Shown here: positions 1-12,052 of the stretch, one piece after another
How positions within the stretch are numbered: the stretch's first letter is position 1
Layout of the letters: each line of letters opens with the position of its first letter
NCBI GenBank assembly: GCA_033439265.1
Contig: JAVTVX010000024.1
Coordinates: 11,825,001 to 11,889,000, forward strand
From: Dillenia suffruticosa
Taxonomy: Eukaryota > Streptophyta > Magnoliopsida > Dilleniales > Dilleniaceae
Length of the DNA stretch: 64,000 nt
Direction: 5' to 3'
Notes under the pieces: generated by a model
Databases searched by the model: none
Seen by the model: only the letters and a program-made list of their open reading frames with translations
What the model was told of the DNA's origin: nothing
Position numbers and translations under genes: made by a program

Positions 1-144
1 ATTTGGCTAGAGCCTTGTGGTGGCTTCTAGTGGATTAGTCGATGGAAGTTCACATGTTACAACCCCGAGTGCTAATTTCAAACTCTTCCAACAGACAGTT
101 GTTCCTCCTCCTCCACCCCCTTCTTCATGACTTCTATCTATCAT
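1..144. other. Unclassified left flank
   Basis: No coding or repeat signature was recognised. It runs without a break into the flank repeat that starts at 145, so it is probably the original left neighbour of that sequence. It does not resemble the LTR end that precedes the second copy of the repeat at 5611. Confidence 0.4.
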
Positions 145-686
145 TGTATTCTTGTTCTTTGGTTGACTTCTCATTATGTATCTTTACCCTTAGATTTGAT
201 ATGAGCTTTGTTGTTCGGTTGTAATTCCACATCGAGTTGAATAGAATAGGAGTTTTCCTCTAGATTTTCTCCTTCCTTTTAACTATTTCGATCATGTAAG
301 GAATAAAGTAACTCAATTGATGCTCTGCTTATGACACCATGATAGCCAAGAGGGTATGCATAACTCACAAGACATAGTATTGTAAGAATAAGAATTAAAT
401 CCTTTCTTTACGCTTAAGCTCACGTAGGGCATGATGTTGAGAGAATTGCCATTAACACTTAGAATCGAGGAAACATTTACATAGGGTGTATAACTGAGAG
501 CATATCCAAAAAATATCTTGCATGTACTGTGGAGTTAAGAGATTGAGTCATAGGATCAAACAAGTAGTATAGAATGTTCGAGAAAGCGAGCGTGAAATCT
601 ATGAGTGATGTAGAGTCCGGAGATTGGGTATAAAATCCATATGAGACCGAGAGCCGAGATATCCATGGGTGTGGAACCCATGTTGT
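145..686 (+). repeat. Direct flank repeat, copy 1
   Basis: About 540 bp that recurs in direct orientation at 5611-6151 with scattered substitutions. Both copies begin GTATTCTT and end at CATGTTGT. Copy 1 passes directly into gypsy reverse transcriptase sequence. Copy 2 passes into a 42 bp minisatellite. No conserved protein was seen in any frame. The pair brackets the truncated gypsy element at 679-5610. Confidence 0.8.
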
Positions 687-2831
687 TTCCAAAGATGGGA
701 TTTTTGTGGATCCAAAGAAGGTAGAGGTCATACGGAAGTAGAAATAGCCTAAAAATATCACTAAGGTGAGAAGTTTCCTCGGATTAGCAGGGTATTATCA
801 GAGATTCATAAAAAAATTCTCGAAAATAGCAGCTCCAATGACTAATTTGACTCGAAAAGGAGTCAAATTCGAATGGGATAAAAAGTGTGACGCTAGTTTT
901 CAAGAGCTTAAGCGAAGATTGACCTCTGCCCCTGTCATTGCTCTTCCTAGGTGGTGATTTTGTGGTATACAGTGACGCAAGCAAGCAAGGACTAGGGTGT
1001 GTGTTGATGCATGGTGATAGGGTGATTGCTTATACCTCTCGCCAACTAAACAAGCATGAAGTGAACTATCTTACTCATGACTTGGAGTTGGCTGCCATTG
1101 TCTTTGCTTTAAAGATTTGGCGACATTATTTATATTGGGTTACCTACAAGATCTATACCGACCACAAGAGTCTTATGTACTTACTCAAAAAGAGCTCAAT
1201 TTGAGGCAACGAAAATGGTTAAAACTGATCAAAGACTATGATCTGGTAATTGATTATCACCCAGGAAAAGCGAATGTTGTCATAGCTACCTTAAGCTGCA
1301 AATCTTCATCTTCAGCATTCCAAGAGAGTTCCTACCTCTCTTGTCTAGTTAGATTTCGAGCATCTGGAGTTGAATTGGATAATGACGATTACGGTACATT
1401 ATTAGCCAAGTTTGTGGTAAGGCCTACTTTCGTAGATCACATTCGGGAGTTTTAGGCTACCGATGATGAGTTAAAGGGCATAGTGGAAAAGATCCAGAAA
1501 GGGGAAGGTAGCGAATTCCAAATCTAGCAAGATGGACTTGTAACTTATGGGAGACGCATATGTGTTCCAAAGAGTGATGATCTCCTGAAAGCCATACTTG
1601 GAGAGACACATTTCTCGGCCTATGCTATGCATATGGGGAGTACCAAGATATACCGAACTATCAAGGAATCATATTGGTGGTCCGAATTGAAAGGAGAGAT
1701 AGCTGAATTTGTTGCTAGATGTCTAGTGTGCAAACAAGTCAAAGCTAAACACCAGAAGCAAGCCGATGTCCTCCTACCACTGCCGATACCCGTATGGAAG
1801 TGGGAATATATTATTATGAATTTTGTTATAGGATTGCCGCGTACTCCAAGACGTCACGATGCCATTTGGGTGATTATGGACTGTCTCACCAAGTCAGCCC
1901 ACTTCTTGCCGATTCAGAACACATATTCCTTGAAAAGATTAGCCAAATTATACATTGATGAGATCGTGAGGCTTCACATAGTTTTGGTATCCATTGTATC
2001 TGACTGTAATCCTCTACTTACTTCTAGATTTTGATCAAAGTTGCAAGAGTCCTTAGGGAAAGCTAAAATTTAGTACTGCGTTCCATCCTCAGACAGATGG
2101 ACAATTGGAATGTACAATCCAGACTGTAGAGGACATATTGAGATCTTGGATTTCCAGGAAAGTTGGGACCGACACCTTTCATTGGTTGAATTCGCCTATA
2201 ATAACAGCTATCAAGCTAGCATAGAGATGCCTCCTTATGAAGCTCTTTATGGAAGGAAGTGTCGGACTCCATTGTGTTGGGACGAGGTTGAAGAGAGAAA
2301 TTCAAAAGTATAGAATTGATCGAGATCACTAAAGAAAAGGTGAAATTGATTCGGAAAATGATGAAAGCAGCTCAAAATCGGTAAAAGAGCTATGCTGACA
2401 AGAGGAGAAGACCCTTAGAGTTTGAAGTTGGGGATAGGGTATTTTTGAAAGTCTCTCCTTCGAAGGGTATTATTCGATTTCAGAAACGAAAATAGTTAAA
2501 CCATCGATATATCAGACCATTCAAAATCATTGAAAGAATAGGGAAAGTGGCATATCGGCTAGAATTGCCGTCGAAGTTGCAAAGAATCCATGATGTGTTT
2601 CACGTTTCAATATTGAAGAAATATTTATCAGATCCTTCACATGTATTGAAAACTCCTCCGATAGAATTGAAAGAAGATTTGGGTTTCAAGGTACAACCGA
2701 TGAAAATCATTGATCGACAGATCAAGCAGTTGAGAAGTAAATAAATCCCTATGGTCAAGATATTGTGGAGAAGCAATCAGTGCAAGAGGAAAATTGGGAG
2801 ACCGAAGAGTTGATGCGAAAACAGCACCCCT
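679..2831 (+). pseudogene. Ty3/gypsy chromovirus pol remnant (RT C-terminus, RNase H, integrase, chromodomain)
   Basis: This is the 3' part of a retrotransposon polyprotein that made and integrated the element's cDNA. The sequence starts inside the reverse transcriptase (SKDGIFVDPKK, then VRSFLGLAGYYQRFIKKFSK). It continues with RNase H ([14 protein letters not shown] at about 968, [11 protein letters not shown] at about 1155), the H2C2 zinc finger (about 1627-1740), the integrase core (about 1790-2300, FAYNNSYQAS and YEALYGRKCRTPLCW) and the C-terminal module (LPSKLQRIHDVFHVSILKKY). It ends in a chromodomain-like tail (ENWETEELMRKQHP), which is typical of Tekay/Del chromoviruses. There are many in-frame stops and several frameshifts, so it is dead. 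Gag, protease and the RT catalytic region are missing: the sequence breaks abruptly at 679-686 inside RT. Confidence 0.92.
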
Positions 2832-2896
2832 AACTTTTTAATGTGTAATTTTCTTTTAAATTTAGAGAACGAAATTTCTTTTAGGGGGTTAAGTAT

Positions 2897-5610
2897 TGTA
2901 ACATCAAGGAAGAGAGAGAAAAAAAATTGAAAGTCAACAATAACTATCCCAAATTTCACTTTACTCTCTCTCCCTCTCTCTTTCGTCTCTCTCTGCCTCT
3001 CTCATTTGCTCTCTCCTTCCCCTCTCCAGAAATCATTCTCTCCCTCTTTATTTCTCTCATTCTCTCCAGCCTTCCGTCTCCCTTTTCTCAATCTCTCGAT
3101 CATCTCTCTCTCCCTCTCTTCATTTCACCATTTTTTTCTCTTCCGCCTCTTACTACACCATCCATCTCATTCTCTTTCTCTTGTCCTCTCCTTAGCCAAT
3201 CTCCTTTCACATCTCTCTCTTCCTATAGTTGTCGGAAGGGGTTGCCAAAAGACCGCATCTACCTGACGGTCACTAAAATTTCTCTCTCGGTTGGGTTCCA
3301 TTGTTTGCAAACCCAACAACTCTGAATTCAAAGCTAAGGTAATTTCTTACTCAAAACCTTATATTTAGCTTCATTTATACTAGTTTGGGTTTAATGTTGA
3401 GATTTGTAGATGTTCGTAGAGAACCGAAAACCCTAACGTTGTAAAATATTTGGGTTTAGGGTTTTGATTCATGAAAATAATATGCTCAATGATCTGAATG
3501 TTGCCTGAATATTAAAAGTGTTGGAACAAAATGAAAGCCCTAAAAAAAATGTTTCCTGCAAACTGGACAGTTTGTACATGCTGTGATCTTTGTGCTACAA
3601 CTCCTACTACACTACTCAAGATTGAATGGGGTTTATTTTTCTTGAAACTTGACTTCTAGAGTTTTAAAATGACATATGACTCAAAGGTTTTCATTGAGAA
3701 TAGAATATTTGGTGAATTTTTGAAGTGGCATGAATTCTGCAGAAAATCTGCTCTGTGTCCTGTTCTGGATGTGAGTTTTGCTGCTGATTTGAGCTGCCTT
3801 CAGGTAGATTTAGGCTTAAGTCTGAACATAAAATAGTATAGCCATATCTTATCATTAATCGGAGACCTGAATCACTTAAATCTGATATGTGTGGTGAAAG
3901 TTATGACAGTTTTTCCGTGGCTACGCAGATAGGAATTTTTAATTCTGGACTATGATGTTCATGGATTTAGGTGCTTTGCTATGATTTGAATGGATTTAGG
4001 ACATAAGTATCAAAGTTGTAGTTTTATGTCTAATTTTTAAGTAAAAATTGGAATTTTCATGATCCAAGAAGTGTAGGTCAAGGTACGACTATTTTTTTTT
4101 ATAACATGTTGTGTCGGAAATTATTGGGAGGTTAGGAATTTGTGGTGTATTGAGAAGAACCACTTTGCTTTAGTATTGGTGTATGATTTAATGATTAATT
4201 TGTGACCAATGTCTTAGCTTAAGGTATTCGGAATTAAAGGAGAGGTTGGATTTTTTTCGATTTGGGAATTTGGAGTGATTACCCTCCCAAAAGGTGAGTA
4301 GATGGTTTGTTGTGTCTTAAATGAGTAAAATTGTTTCAATTCTTTTTATAAATAGCTTTAAATGTTTTTATATGATTTTGTATAAATTTTTGTGATTGTG
4401 GGATGTCCTAAAATGAGAATTGAACTATATATGCATCTATATCATCTGTAAATGAACTTGTGCCATGCTAAATTTGAAATTTGCGTTCATGATTGTGATA
4501 TGTGATTTGGAAATCTGATTTTTGAGTTATGGTACATTGAATGAGGATTGGATATTGTGAAATGATGGTGCATGAGATAAATGGTTATAGTTATTCCCTC
4601 CATGGAGCGACCCGACGGGGTGACGTGGTTGGGGTGGATGAGCGGGGGAGGTAGACGTGGCTCCCTCTGCCGAAGTCGTACTATATCTAGAAACACCCTG
4701 GTGAGGTACGAGTCAACGCCAAGGATGGGGGAACTAGTGTTACATAACAAATGGATTAAAAATCCCTTGGCGGGCTTTCGTCCGAGTTCGACCAAACCTA
4801 AGATGGGAGTGATTTCTTAAGGAGACCCCATGATTTTCGAAAGTCTAAAACTATGGATGCATGTTTATTTGAATTATTCTGATTTGTTAAAACTATTTTT
4901 ATATCCAAAGAGTCGATTATGAAATATGCTCTAACTTTCTCACATTCATCCCTCATTTATTGACACAATTATACTATTGCACTCCACTCACTGAGTATTT
5001 ATAGTACTCATCCCTCTCTTTCACATTTTTCAGAGGAAATTTAGGTGGGAGATATCGATTTGGAACCAGTGGAAGACATTATTTTGCTAAAATTATATAG
5101 GTATTGATGGTGCAGGTTTTATTTTTTGATTGATGTAGCATAACCCATGGAATGAGATAATTGTAATATTCTTTCAATTTAAATTTGATTGATACTTGTC
5201 ATATCTCTTGGGGCAAATATTGATGGAATCCATACTTGATTGTTATAGAACTTGTTTCATTTTGTTTTAAAACTTTGCTTCTGAAAAATTTATTGTTATG
5301 TTCGGACATTTGGACTTTACTTGTGAATTTTGAAATATCTGGAGTTCGAGGAAATTTTATTAAGATTTCTTTGATCGGCCGAGATGGCTTTATGCATGTA
5401 TTTGATTTTGATTGGCTGGGATGACCTCATGCATACTTGATGTGATAAAATGGACCGGGATGGTCCTTTGAATGTTGTTTAGTTGTTTTTAAAAACATGT
5501 TGAACAGGTGGAAATGCCTTGCGTTGTCCCGGTATATGGGGAGACCCTGCCCGTATGTCGAGATAATGCGGCGGTTGTTGCGTACTCGACTCACGGGTCG
5601 AGGCGTGATA
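2897..5610 (+). mobile_element. 3' LTR of the gypsy chromovirus
   Basis: A 2714 bp LTR that follows the chromodomain by about 65 bp and a purine-rich tract (AGGGGGTTAAGTAT). It begins TGTAACATCAAGG and ends GAGGCGTGATA, a decayed form of the TGACA end. Its last ~90 bp match the end of the minus-strand solo LTR at 15837-18345 (ATGGGGAG, a CCGTATG block, GTCGAGGCGTGA). It carries a ~270 bp polypyrimidine block at 2963-3240, which the solo LTR also has. No genes are seen inside. The next five bases are GTATT, which also follow position 144, so GTATT is the likely target duplication. Confidence 0.8.
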
Positions 5611-6151
5611 GTATTCTTCTTCTTTGGTTTACTTTTCATTATGTATCTTTACCCCTAGATTTGATATGAGCCTTGTTGCTCGGTTGTAATTCCACATCGA
5701 GGTGAATAGGATAGAAGTTTTCCTCTAGATTTTCTCCTTCCTTTTAACTATTTCGATCATGTAAGGAATAAAGTAACTCAATTGTTGCTCTGCTTATGAC
5801 ACCATGATAGCCAAGAGGGTATGCGTAACTCACAAGACATAGTATTGTAAGAACAAGAATTAGATCCTTTCTTTACGCTTAAGCTCGCGTAGGGTATGAT
5901 GCTGAGAGAATTCCCAATAACACTTAGAATCGAGAAAACATTTGCATAGGGCGTATAACTGAGAGCATATCCAAAAAATATCTTGCATGTGCTGTGGAGT
6001 TAAGAGATTGAGTCATAGGATCAAACAAGTCATATAGAATGTCCGAGAAAATGAGTGTGAAATCTATGAGTGACGTAGAGTCCAGAGATTGGGAATAGAA
6101 TCCATATGAGGCCAAGAGCCGAGAGATCAATGGGTGTGGAACCCATGTTGT
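5611..6151 (+). repeat. Direct flank repeat, copy 2
   Basis: Second copy of the sequence at 145-686. It lies immediately after the end of the gypsy LTR and continues into the minisatellite. Substitutions against copy 1 are spread evenly, so the duplication is not recent. Confidence 0.8.
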
Positions 6152-6310
6152 AGCATAGGGCCGAGAAATCGATAAGTGTGGAACTCATGTTATGGCGTGG
6201 TGCCGAGAGATTGATGGGTGCGTAACCTATGTTGCGGCATGGGGTCAAGAGATTGGTGGGTGTGGAACCCTTGTTGCGGCACAGAGCGAGAGATTGATGG
6301 GTCCGTAAGG
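6118..6310. repeat. 42 bp minisatellite, about 4.5 units
   Basis: Unit starts at 6118, 6160, 6202, 6244 and 6286 give a period of 42. The core is GCCGAGAGATTGATGGGTG followed by GGAACCCATGTTGCGGCAT with substitutions. 42 is a multiple of three, so the minus strand stays open here as a repeated 14-residue peptide, but nothing suggests it is translated. A single unit sits at the end of flank copy 1 (about 652-686). Confidence 0.85.
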
Positions 6311-6493
6311 GAAAGACCATGGTAGACGCACTATTTATGGGCACAAGGGTCTTAATTTTCACTATTGATCAAAGAATTCAAAAGAGATGAGTAGAGTATA
6401 TAAAAACTAAAATATTATTATGGTAAGAATCCAAAATTGAAATAGAGACATGAAAGAGTCAACATAGTAGTGATAGGTAGTGAGCAAAAGGTA

Positions 6494-8610
6494 CTAAACT
6501 GAGGCCTTTGAAGGGTTTGAGTTACAGTCGAGTGCTTCAATGTCAAGGCGTGTGCTGAACTTTATCTTTATATGTTTGGTGCTCGGTAATTTTTCTAGAT
6601 TATGTAGGCTAGGCTGACCTAGGATAACATTGTAGTGAAATGTTAACTTGACTACATTGAATGTAACTGTGGCTGTGGCATGATTCAGTAGTATCCCCAC
6701 AGTCACCGGAAGAAAGACGGTACTTTCAGAATATATCTACTTGCTCTAGAGTCCTTTCAGGAGTCTAGCATGGGGCCGAAAGTCAGCATGATTGAGGCCC
6801 ATTTGTCTAAATGCATCCCAATAGAGGAAATCACAACCCACTTCTTGGTCGACGAACATCCTCTTGATAGTATATCAGCCTACTTCAGTAGTGACGATTA
6901 AAGGTCATGTCGTCAGGGATCAGTCATCACTAGTTTGTCATCATCAAAGCCAATCAATGGCCTTTTTTGTTTTTGCTCCCTTTCAGTCCAAGTTGCAAGA
7001 ACTTCTTTGGAGACAAGCATCTCTATTTTTGAAATATTGAAGTAACCGCTTATTCTGATATTGATGAGTTGTATGGAGAAGGGTCTCCTCTGCATATCTA
7101 AAAGATGACTCTTTCGGGCTAGTTCCAAATGACCCCTGAACTGGTAGCTCGATGGGCTCTATATGATTTGCCTCTAAGTGGCCCTGTTCTCTCGGTCGTT
7201 GTGGGACATTTACATCTTATCAGGTGTCGACGAATCTTTGTAGCTCTCCCTCCCTAACCAAGGCTTTAAGTTCATCCTTCAGCCTTTGGCACTCATCCAT
7301 CGCATGGCTGAATTCTCGATGAAAATTTCAGTATCGAGTTTTATCCTTCTTGGAATCATCCCCCCTAGTGGGAGGAGGCGAATTAATGTAAGGTTTGTTC
7401 CTGAACTACAGAAGTATTTGGCTAGGAGTATTGTTTAAAGGTGTATGGTTAGTGAAACTATAAGGGGTGTCCTACTAGAATCCTCTTTGGTGAAGGCTGT
7501 GTGACGTAGGCCAAGCGCACTTGTTTGTCTCTTATTGGCTTCGGTGCTTATCGAATGCCTCGGTTTATTCAGCAGCAATATACCTTTTTGCCTAAGCATA
7601 AAATTCTTGTGTAGTGGACGGAGGATTCTTAGTGATCGAGATCTTCATTCCCAAAGGCCTCAGTTCTGCAAACAGTGGCTTTAAGGCGATTGAGTGATCT
7701 AATCCAAAAACTTTCATCATCTCAAACTTGAACTTGTCAAGGAAGTCCTTGAGGGCTCATTATCTCTTTGTCGGGGGATAAAAGGGAGTTACATTGTCTA
7801 AATTGGGAGAAATTCTTGATGCGGGTGGCGGGAGCGAACTAAAATACGCCAAGGCATTTTCCTTCAAGTTCGTGGGGAAATGTTTGCACATGACCGTATC
7901 TAACATGTCTTTCGAAATCATGACAATAACAAAGGGTGGCGCCTTGTTCGAAGATTCGATAGTGCCGTTGTACATCTCCATAGGGAGAAAGAGGATGTTC
8001 TGAGGCATCAGCTCAAAGACAATCTTGGATGTAATGGATGAGGCCGTCTCCTCTTATGTTGGCCTGGTTAAGCTCAACGGAAACGAGTTCTTCAACTTGC
8101 ATTTTCAAATCCTTCGATTCCAGTAAGGAGGTTACAGAGGGCTCTGGGCATCTGCAGGGCCGGAGCCTGTGTAGATGTGAGTGTTCTGACGTGTTGGAGG
8201 AGGATGAAGTTTCTTGCCAGAGAGTGCGATTGATCTCTTACAGTTGCTTACTCATACCCTGTATTTGGGACTCTAATTTTTCCATTTGGGCATGACTGAT
8301 CCGATAGGGAGAAATTGGAACATGGGATGGATCAGGGCAGGCTTGAGATGAAGCCGCTAGAAGTTGATAGTTTTCTTGCAAGTGTGGCTTGGGATGGTAC
8401 TATGTATGGATGACTGAAATACTCGGCAGAACAGCCAGAGGTGCCTATGGTGGGGGATCAAAGGAGTGGGACGTCTGCCCTCCCATCTTTGATGTTATCT
8501 TGGATGTGTTATCTCTATTTCATTTATTCGGGCGGCATGGTGGCATTGGGGTGTGAGGGAGATTGAAATAAGGTGTGAACTTCTTTGAGCTAATTAGTCA
8601 GTTGTTCTCA
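6494..8610 (-). pseudogene. Tat-like Ty3/gypsy gag-protease remnant
   Basis: Read on the minus strand, the gag N-terminal coil lies around 8230-8300 (QMEKLESQIQGMSKQL). The capsid domain follows at 8040-7700 (FLPMEMYNGT, then DTVMCKHFPTNLKENALAYF). A gag C-terminal block comes at about 7340-7215 (NFHREFSHAMDECQRLKDEL, LVREGELQRFV), and the protease region at about 6900-6494 (YNVILGQPSLHNLEKLPSTK). This order is typical of Tat/Athila-type elements. Stops and frameshifts interrupt it throughout. RT, RNase H and integrase are absent: the homology ends near 6490, where unrelated sequence and the minisatellite begin. The protease active site is degenerate. Confidence 0.85.
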
Positions 8611-9500
8611 CTGATGGCGCTAATTTGTTTAAGTCAAATTTGATTCTACATATAAACTGCTCTTTTGGCTCGAATAAGGAACTAGGGATATCGAATCCAT
8701 TGGGCTTTCTTTGATGAGAGAACTTACAAAAACCCATCGGAGGTGGTTTTGGTAGAGAAAGCTTTGATATTCTAGTTAGAAAGAGCAGAAAAAGGGAATG
8801 AAAGACTAAAAGAGTCTCTACCTTGTGTAGTCTCTGTGTGTTATATGTGGAGTAGAGAGTTGTGAATGCGTACATGGTCAGTTGTCTTTGCAATGAATAT
8901 ATAATATCCTATGTATAGAAAGGTATAGAAATCCTACTTATTTTGTAAAGAGATCGTTTGAGATTTTCAGAGATTGCAGAAATTATAGTCGTAGACTTTC
9001 TATAGATTCGGAATCTTCTGAGATAGAAAAGTTTCAGTTGCTGTTGTGGAGATTTAGGAAAGTCCGAATTGCTAAGGGACTTACTTTCTTATTGGATGAG
9101 ATCATAATAGATTTGTATTAGATCAAAAAATATTTAAATTTGTTAAAAATTTCTTTTCTTATCATGACTTAGACCAATTGCATAATAGAAATTATTTCTA
9201 TTATGATCAAAGGGACCAAGAGGTCGGAAGGTCGAGAGATCGAAGAATCAAGTAAACAAAATGTACCGAAAGAGATGGACTAGGTAGAGTGTGGAGTACC
9301 AAGAGATAGTGACCAGGTAGAGTGTTGGGAGATGAAAGGTACCAATTTGAAGGTTTTATTTAACGGTGGCATAGAGAAGTACACGAGGGTCTCCAATCGA
9401 GAAAGCATTTCACCAAGAGCATTGGATAGGGAGAGAGGGATTTCAACTGAATAGAAGCCGAGAGTGTTGGAGTATTTACTGAGAGACTGCTTAGTTAATT
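8611..9500 (-). mobile_element. Probable primer-binding site and 5' LTR of the Tat-like element
   Basis: Just upstream of gag on the minus strand is TAGCGCCATCAG (8622-8611). It resembles the TGGCGCC-type primer-binding sites of plant gypsy elements. A possible LTR end (CA on the minus strand) lies at 8627-8626. The following ~870 bp, up to about 9500, look like an LTR: non-coding and without similarity to the host gene. The outer boundary is not resolved and no second LTR copy is present, so this is inference from position. Confidence 0.4.
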
Positions 9501-11366
9501 ATGGGCTTTAGAATTATAAATCTGTTGGACCATATATCGTAAAAATTATTTAAATATTTAATGTGCATATGAATGATAAAAAGGGCATTACCCTTCTATC
9601 ATTTCTCCATCTATACTTTTCTCCCACTAACATTTTCCTTCTAATTTTTTTACCTTATATACTAAATATTACCTAAATGCATCCTATCTATTTGGTAAGG
9701 CAATACATAATAATATTTAACAACTGGATCCCACAATGATGTTTTCGCAAACCTGGTAAATTTAGTATTTCGCTTATGAAAAAGCCAAAACCACATCGTC
9801 CTCTACCATCTACACGTGTGATCTACTGCTGGTTGTCTGTCATGGAAAGAGTTTGGTTGTTGGCTTGTGTGTGAGCGTCAGCCATTGTTCTGTTCGTACT
9901 GCCAAAACTTGGGGCGTATGGCTTGGGTTGCACTTGGCTCGAAGTCTGGGCATTAATAAGCTTGTGGTGTAAATGGATTCTGAGCTTCTGGTCATTCTTT
10001 TGAATAAGAGGATTGAGTCTTTAACTCTTTAGTCCCAACCTTATTAAGGCTTGCTGGGATTTGATTAAAGGGGATTGGGATTGTATGCGTTAAGATACAA
10101 AATAATTAGTAATAACACCTTCCATTGATGTTTGTTATAAAAAACATAAGGGCCTGGTGTGGTAGATAAGTGGGTTGATTGGCTGGCCTTTGTGGCTCAG
10201 GCTCACTGCTTCCATCTGGTGTTTTTGTGCTTCATTCTCCGCCCGTTAATCTTCATTTTCTGCTTTGGAATGAAATATGCTTGGCCGGGGTTTTCCTATG
10301 GGTGGAATAAGTTCCTAAGCTTTGGACTTTAAGTTTGTCTTCTGTTTCGCCGGGCTTGAGGCCCACCACTTGAGGAAAGAAGGGGACTTCAAGAATCAAA
10401 TTCTGAAACTTTACCAATGAAAAGCAGTGATAAGCCGAAAAATGGCCCACCATCTGATCTCTGCAAAAGGCATGAACCGACCAAATTCTTTATTTATTTA
10501 TTTATTTTTCATAGGCGAACTATAGATGTCCAGAGGAAGGGATAGTACTAATTGAGTTACTGCCCGAGACCAACCAAATTCAAAATACACTGAATGTTCC
10601 TTATCCATAACTAGTGGTCATTATTTATTCAATTTCTTCATGGGCTGCAACCACCCAACTACATTGGTCGAGGCCAAAATTTGCCCATAATTTCTCTGCA
10701 CCACTTTCGACGTTTTATTTAATTACATCCATTATGTATGCAACTTAATTTGTTTCCCAAACTTTTACCAATAAAAAATTATAATTTTCAAGAAAATAGA
10801 CCACCCCACTTGGAATTAATGCACTGAAGATATGCGACTCATGTCCCACAAATCAGAGGCAGGTCAAATGCTCTCTCACTAAAGCATTCAATCCACACAA
10901 GTCAGCTATTGTTGGCTGATGCAAATGTGTGACTTTGTTTATTATAATATTCAAGATTTGGACGGCCAAGATTTTTTCAGTGATTATAATGTTAAATCTA
11001 GCCAGTCATTGGCAGGTCGTACTTGATTTAAAAAATGGGTAGAGTCTAATTTATGCATGGGTGATGGCAAACAAGTTCTGTTTGGTAGCCCCAACATGTG
11101 CATTTAGTTTTTATTTTTCTTTGGAGGATAGTTGTTGGACCAAAACATGCCTCCCAAAATTCAATGCAATTGAAAGAGAAAGGATGAGATGGGCATCTCC
11201 ATGGCTATAAAGAACAAAGAGAAAACTTAAAAATCAAGTTCAATGTACACTCATCCCCCTATATTATAAAAATCCAAACAAAAGAAGCTTCTTAAGTTCT
11301 TCTTTTTCCTACATTTCCAAAATTTTAGAATTCAATATTATGATCATTCATTTTTATAAAATATTA
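9500..11366. other. Intergenic sequence, no gene recognised
   Basis: AT-rich sequence between the Tat-like remnant and the 3' end of the phosphatase gene. Short open frames here lack conserved motifs, and no transposon termini were seen. The 3' UTR of the minus-strand gene presumably lies just below 11367. Confidence 0.5.
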
Positions 11367-12012
11367 TCAAACTTGAAAGCTTGGTCTGTCATTACAACTA
11401 GCAGGATACATGTCTAATTTACTTGTGATTTGTTCAAACCTATCCGATAAAAAGAATCTTTGATACAATTTTGATTTCTTCAAAATCTCAACATCGGCTG
11501 AGAAAATAGCCTTCACGGGTCTGTGATCGGATAATTTTGATTCACCTCTGCTGTATTCTTGTTGCTTCATTCCATTCCCATGCCAGATAATTCGATCGCA
11601 CCACGCAGGAGCACGCCTTTTTTCTCCTTGAACACTCCCATAATATACATCAGAGTTTGGGCAATACTTGTAAGTTGGAGCAAATTTGATTATGCTTTCA
11701 TGCCAACCATCAAATACTTGTCCTTCTATGAGCTCCATCCTTAGCTATTATTTTCAAAATCAAAAAAATAGGTTCCCACCTCAAACAAATTTTTTTCATT
11801 TTCCTTAAATAATTAATATATTATTTTTTATGGTAATATATACCTGATCATATTCTAACAAAGTTTTCCACTCTCTGTCCACCAATAATCTTGTTTTGGC
11901 CTCTGGTAGTGAGATCCGGTAATTCAAGTCCCCAAGCAAAACTACGTGACTGCGAGTATGTCCTTAATATGTCACAACATGCATATATCAAATTCTACAA
12001 TGGTAATTAAAA

Positions 12013-12052
<40 letters not shown>

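Noticed and set aside
477..761. Minus-strand ORF of 94 codons (and its relative at 5924-6130)
   Set aside because: Lies in the duplicated flank. No conserved domain, and the two copies do not keep the same frame length.
4487..4820. Opposed ORFs in a GC-richer part of the gypsy LTR
   Set aside because: Part of the non-coding LTR. The corresponding region of the solo LTR (about 16730-16900) does not preserve the frame.
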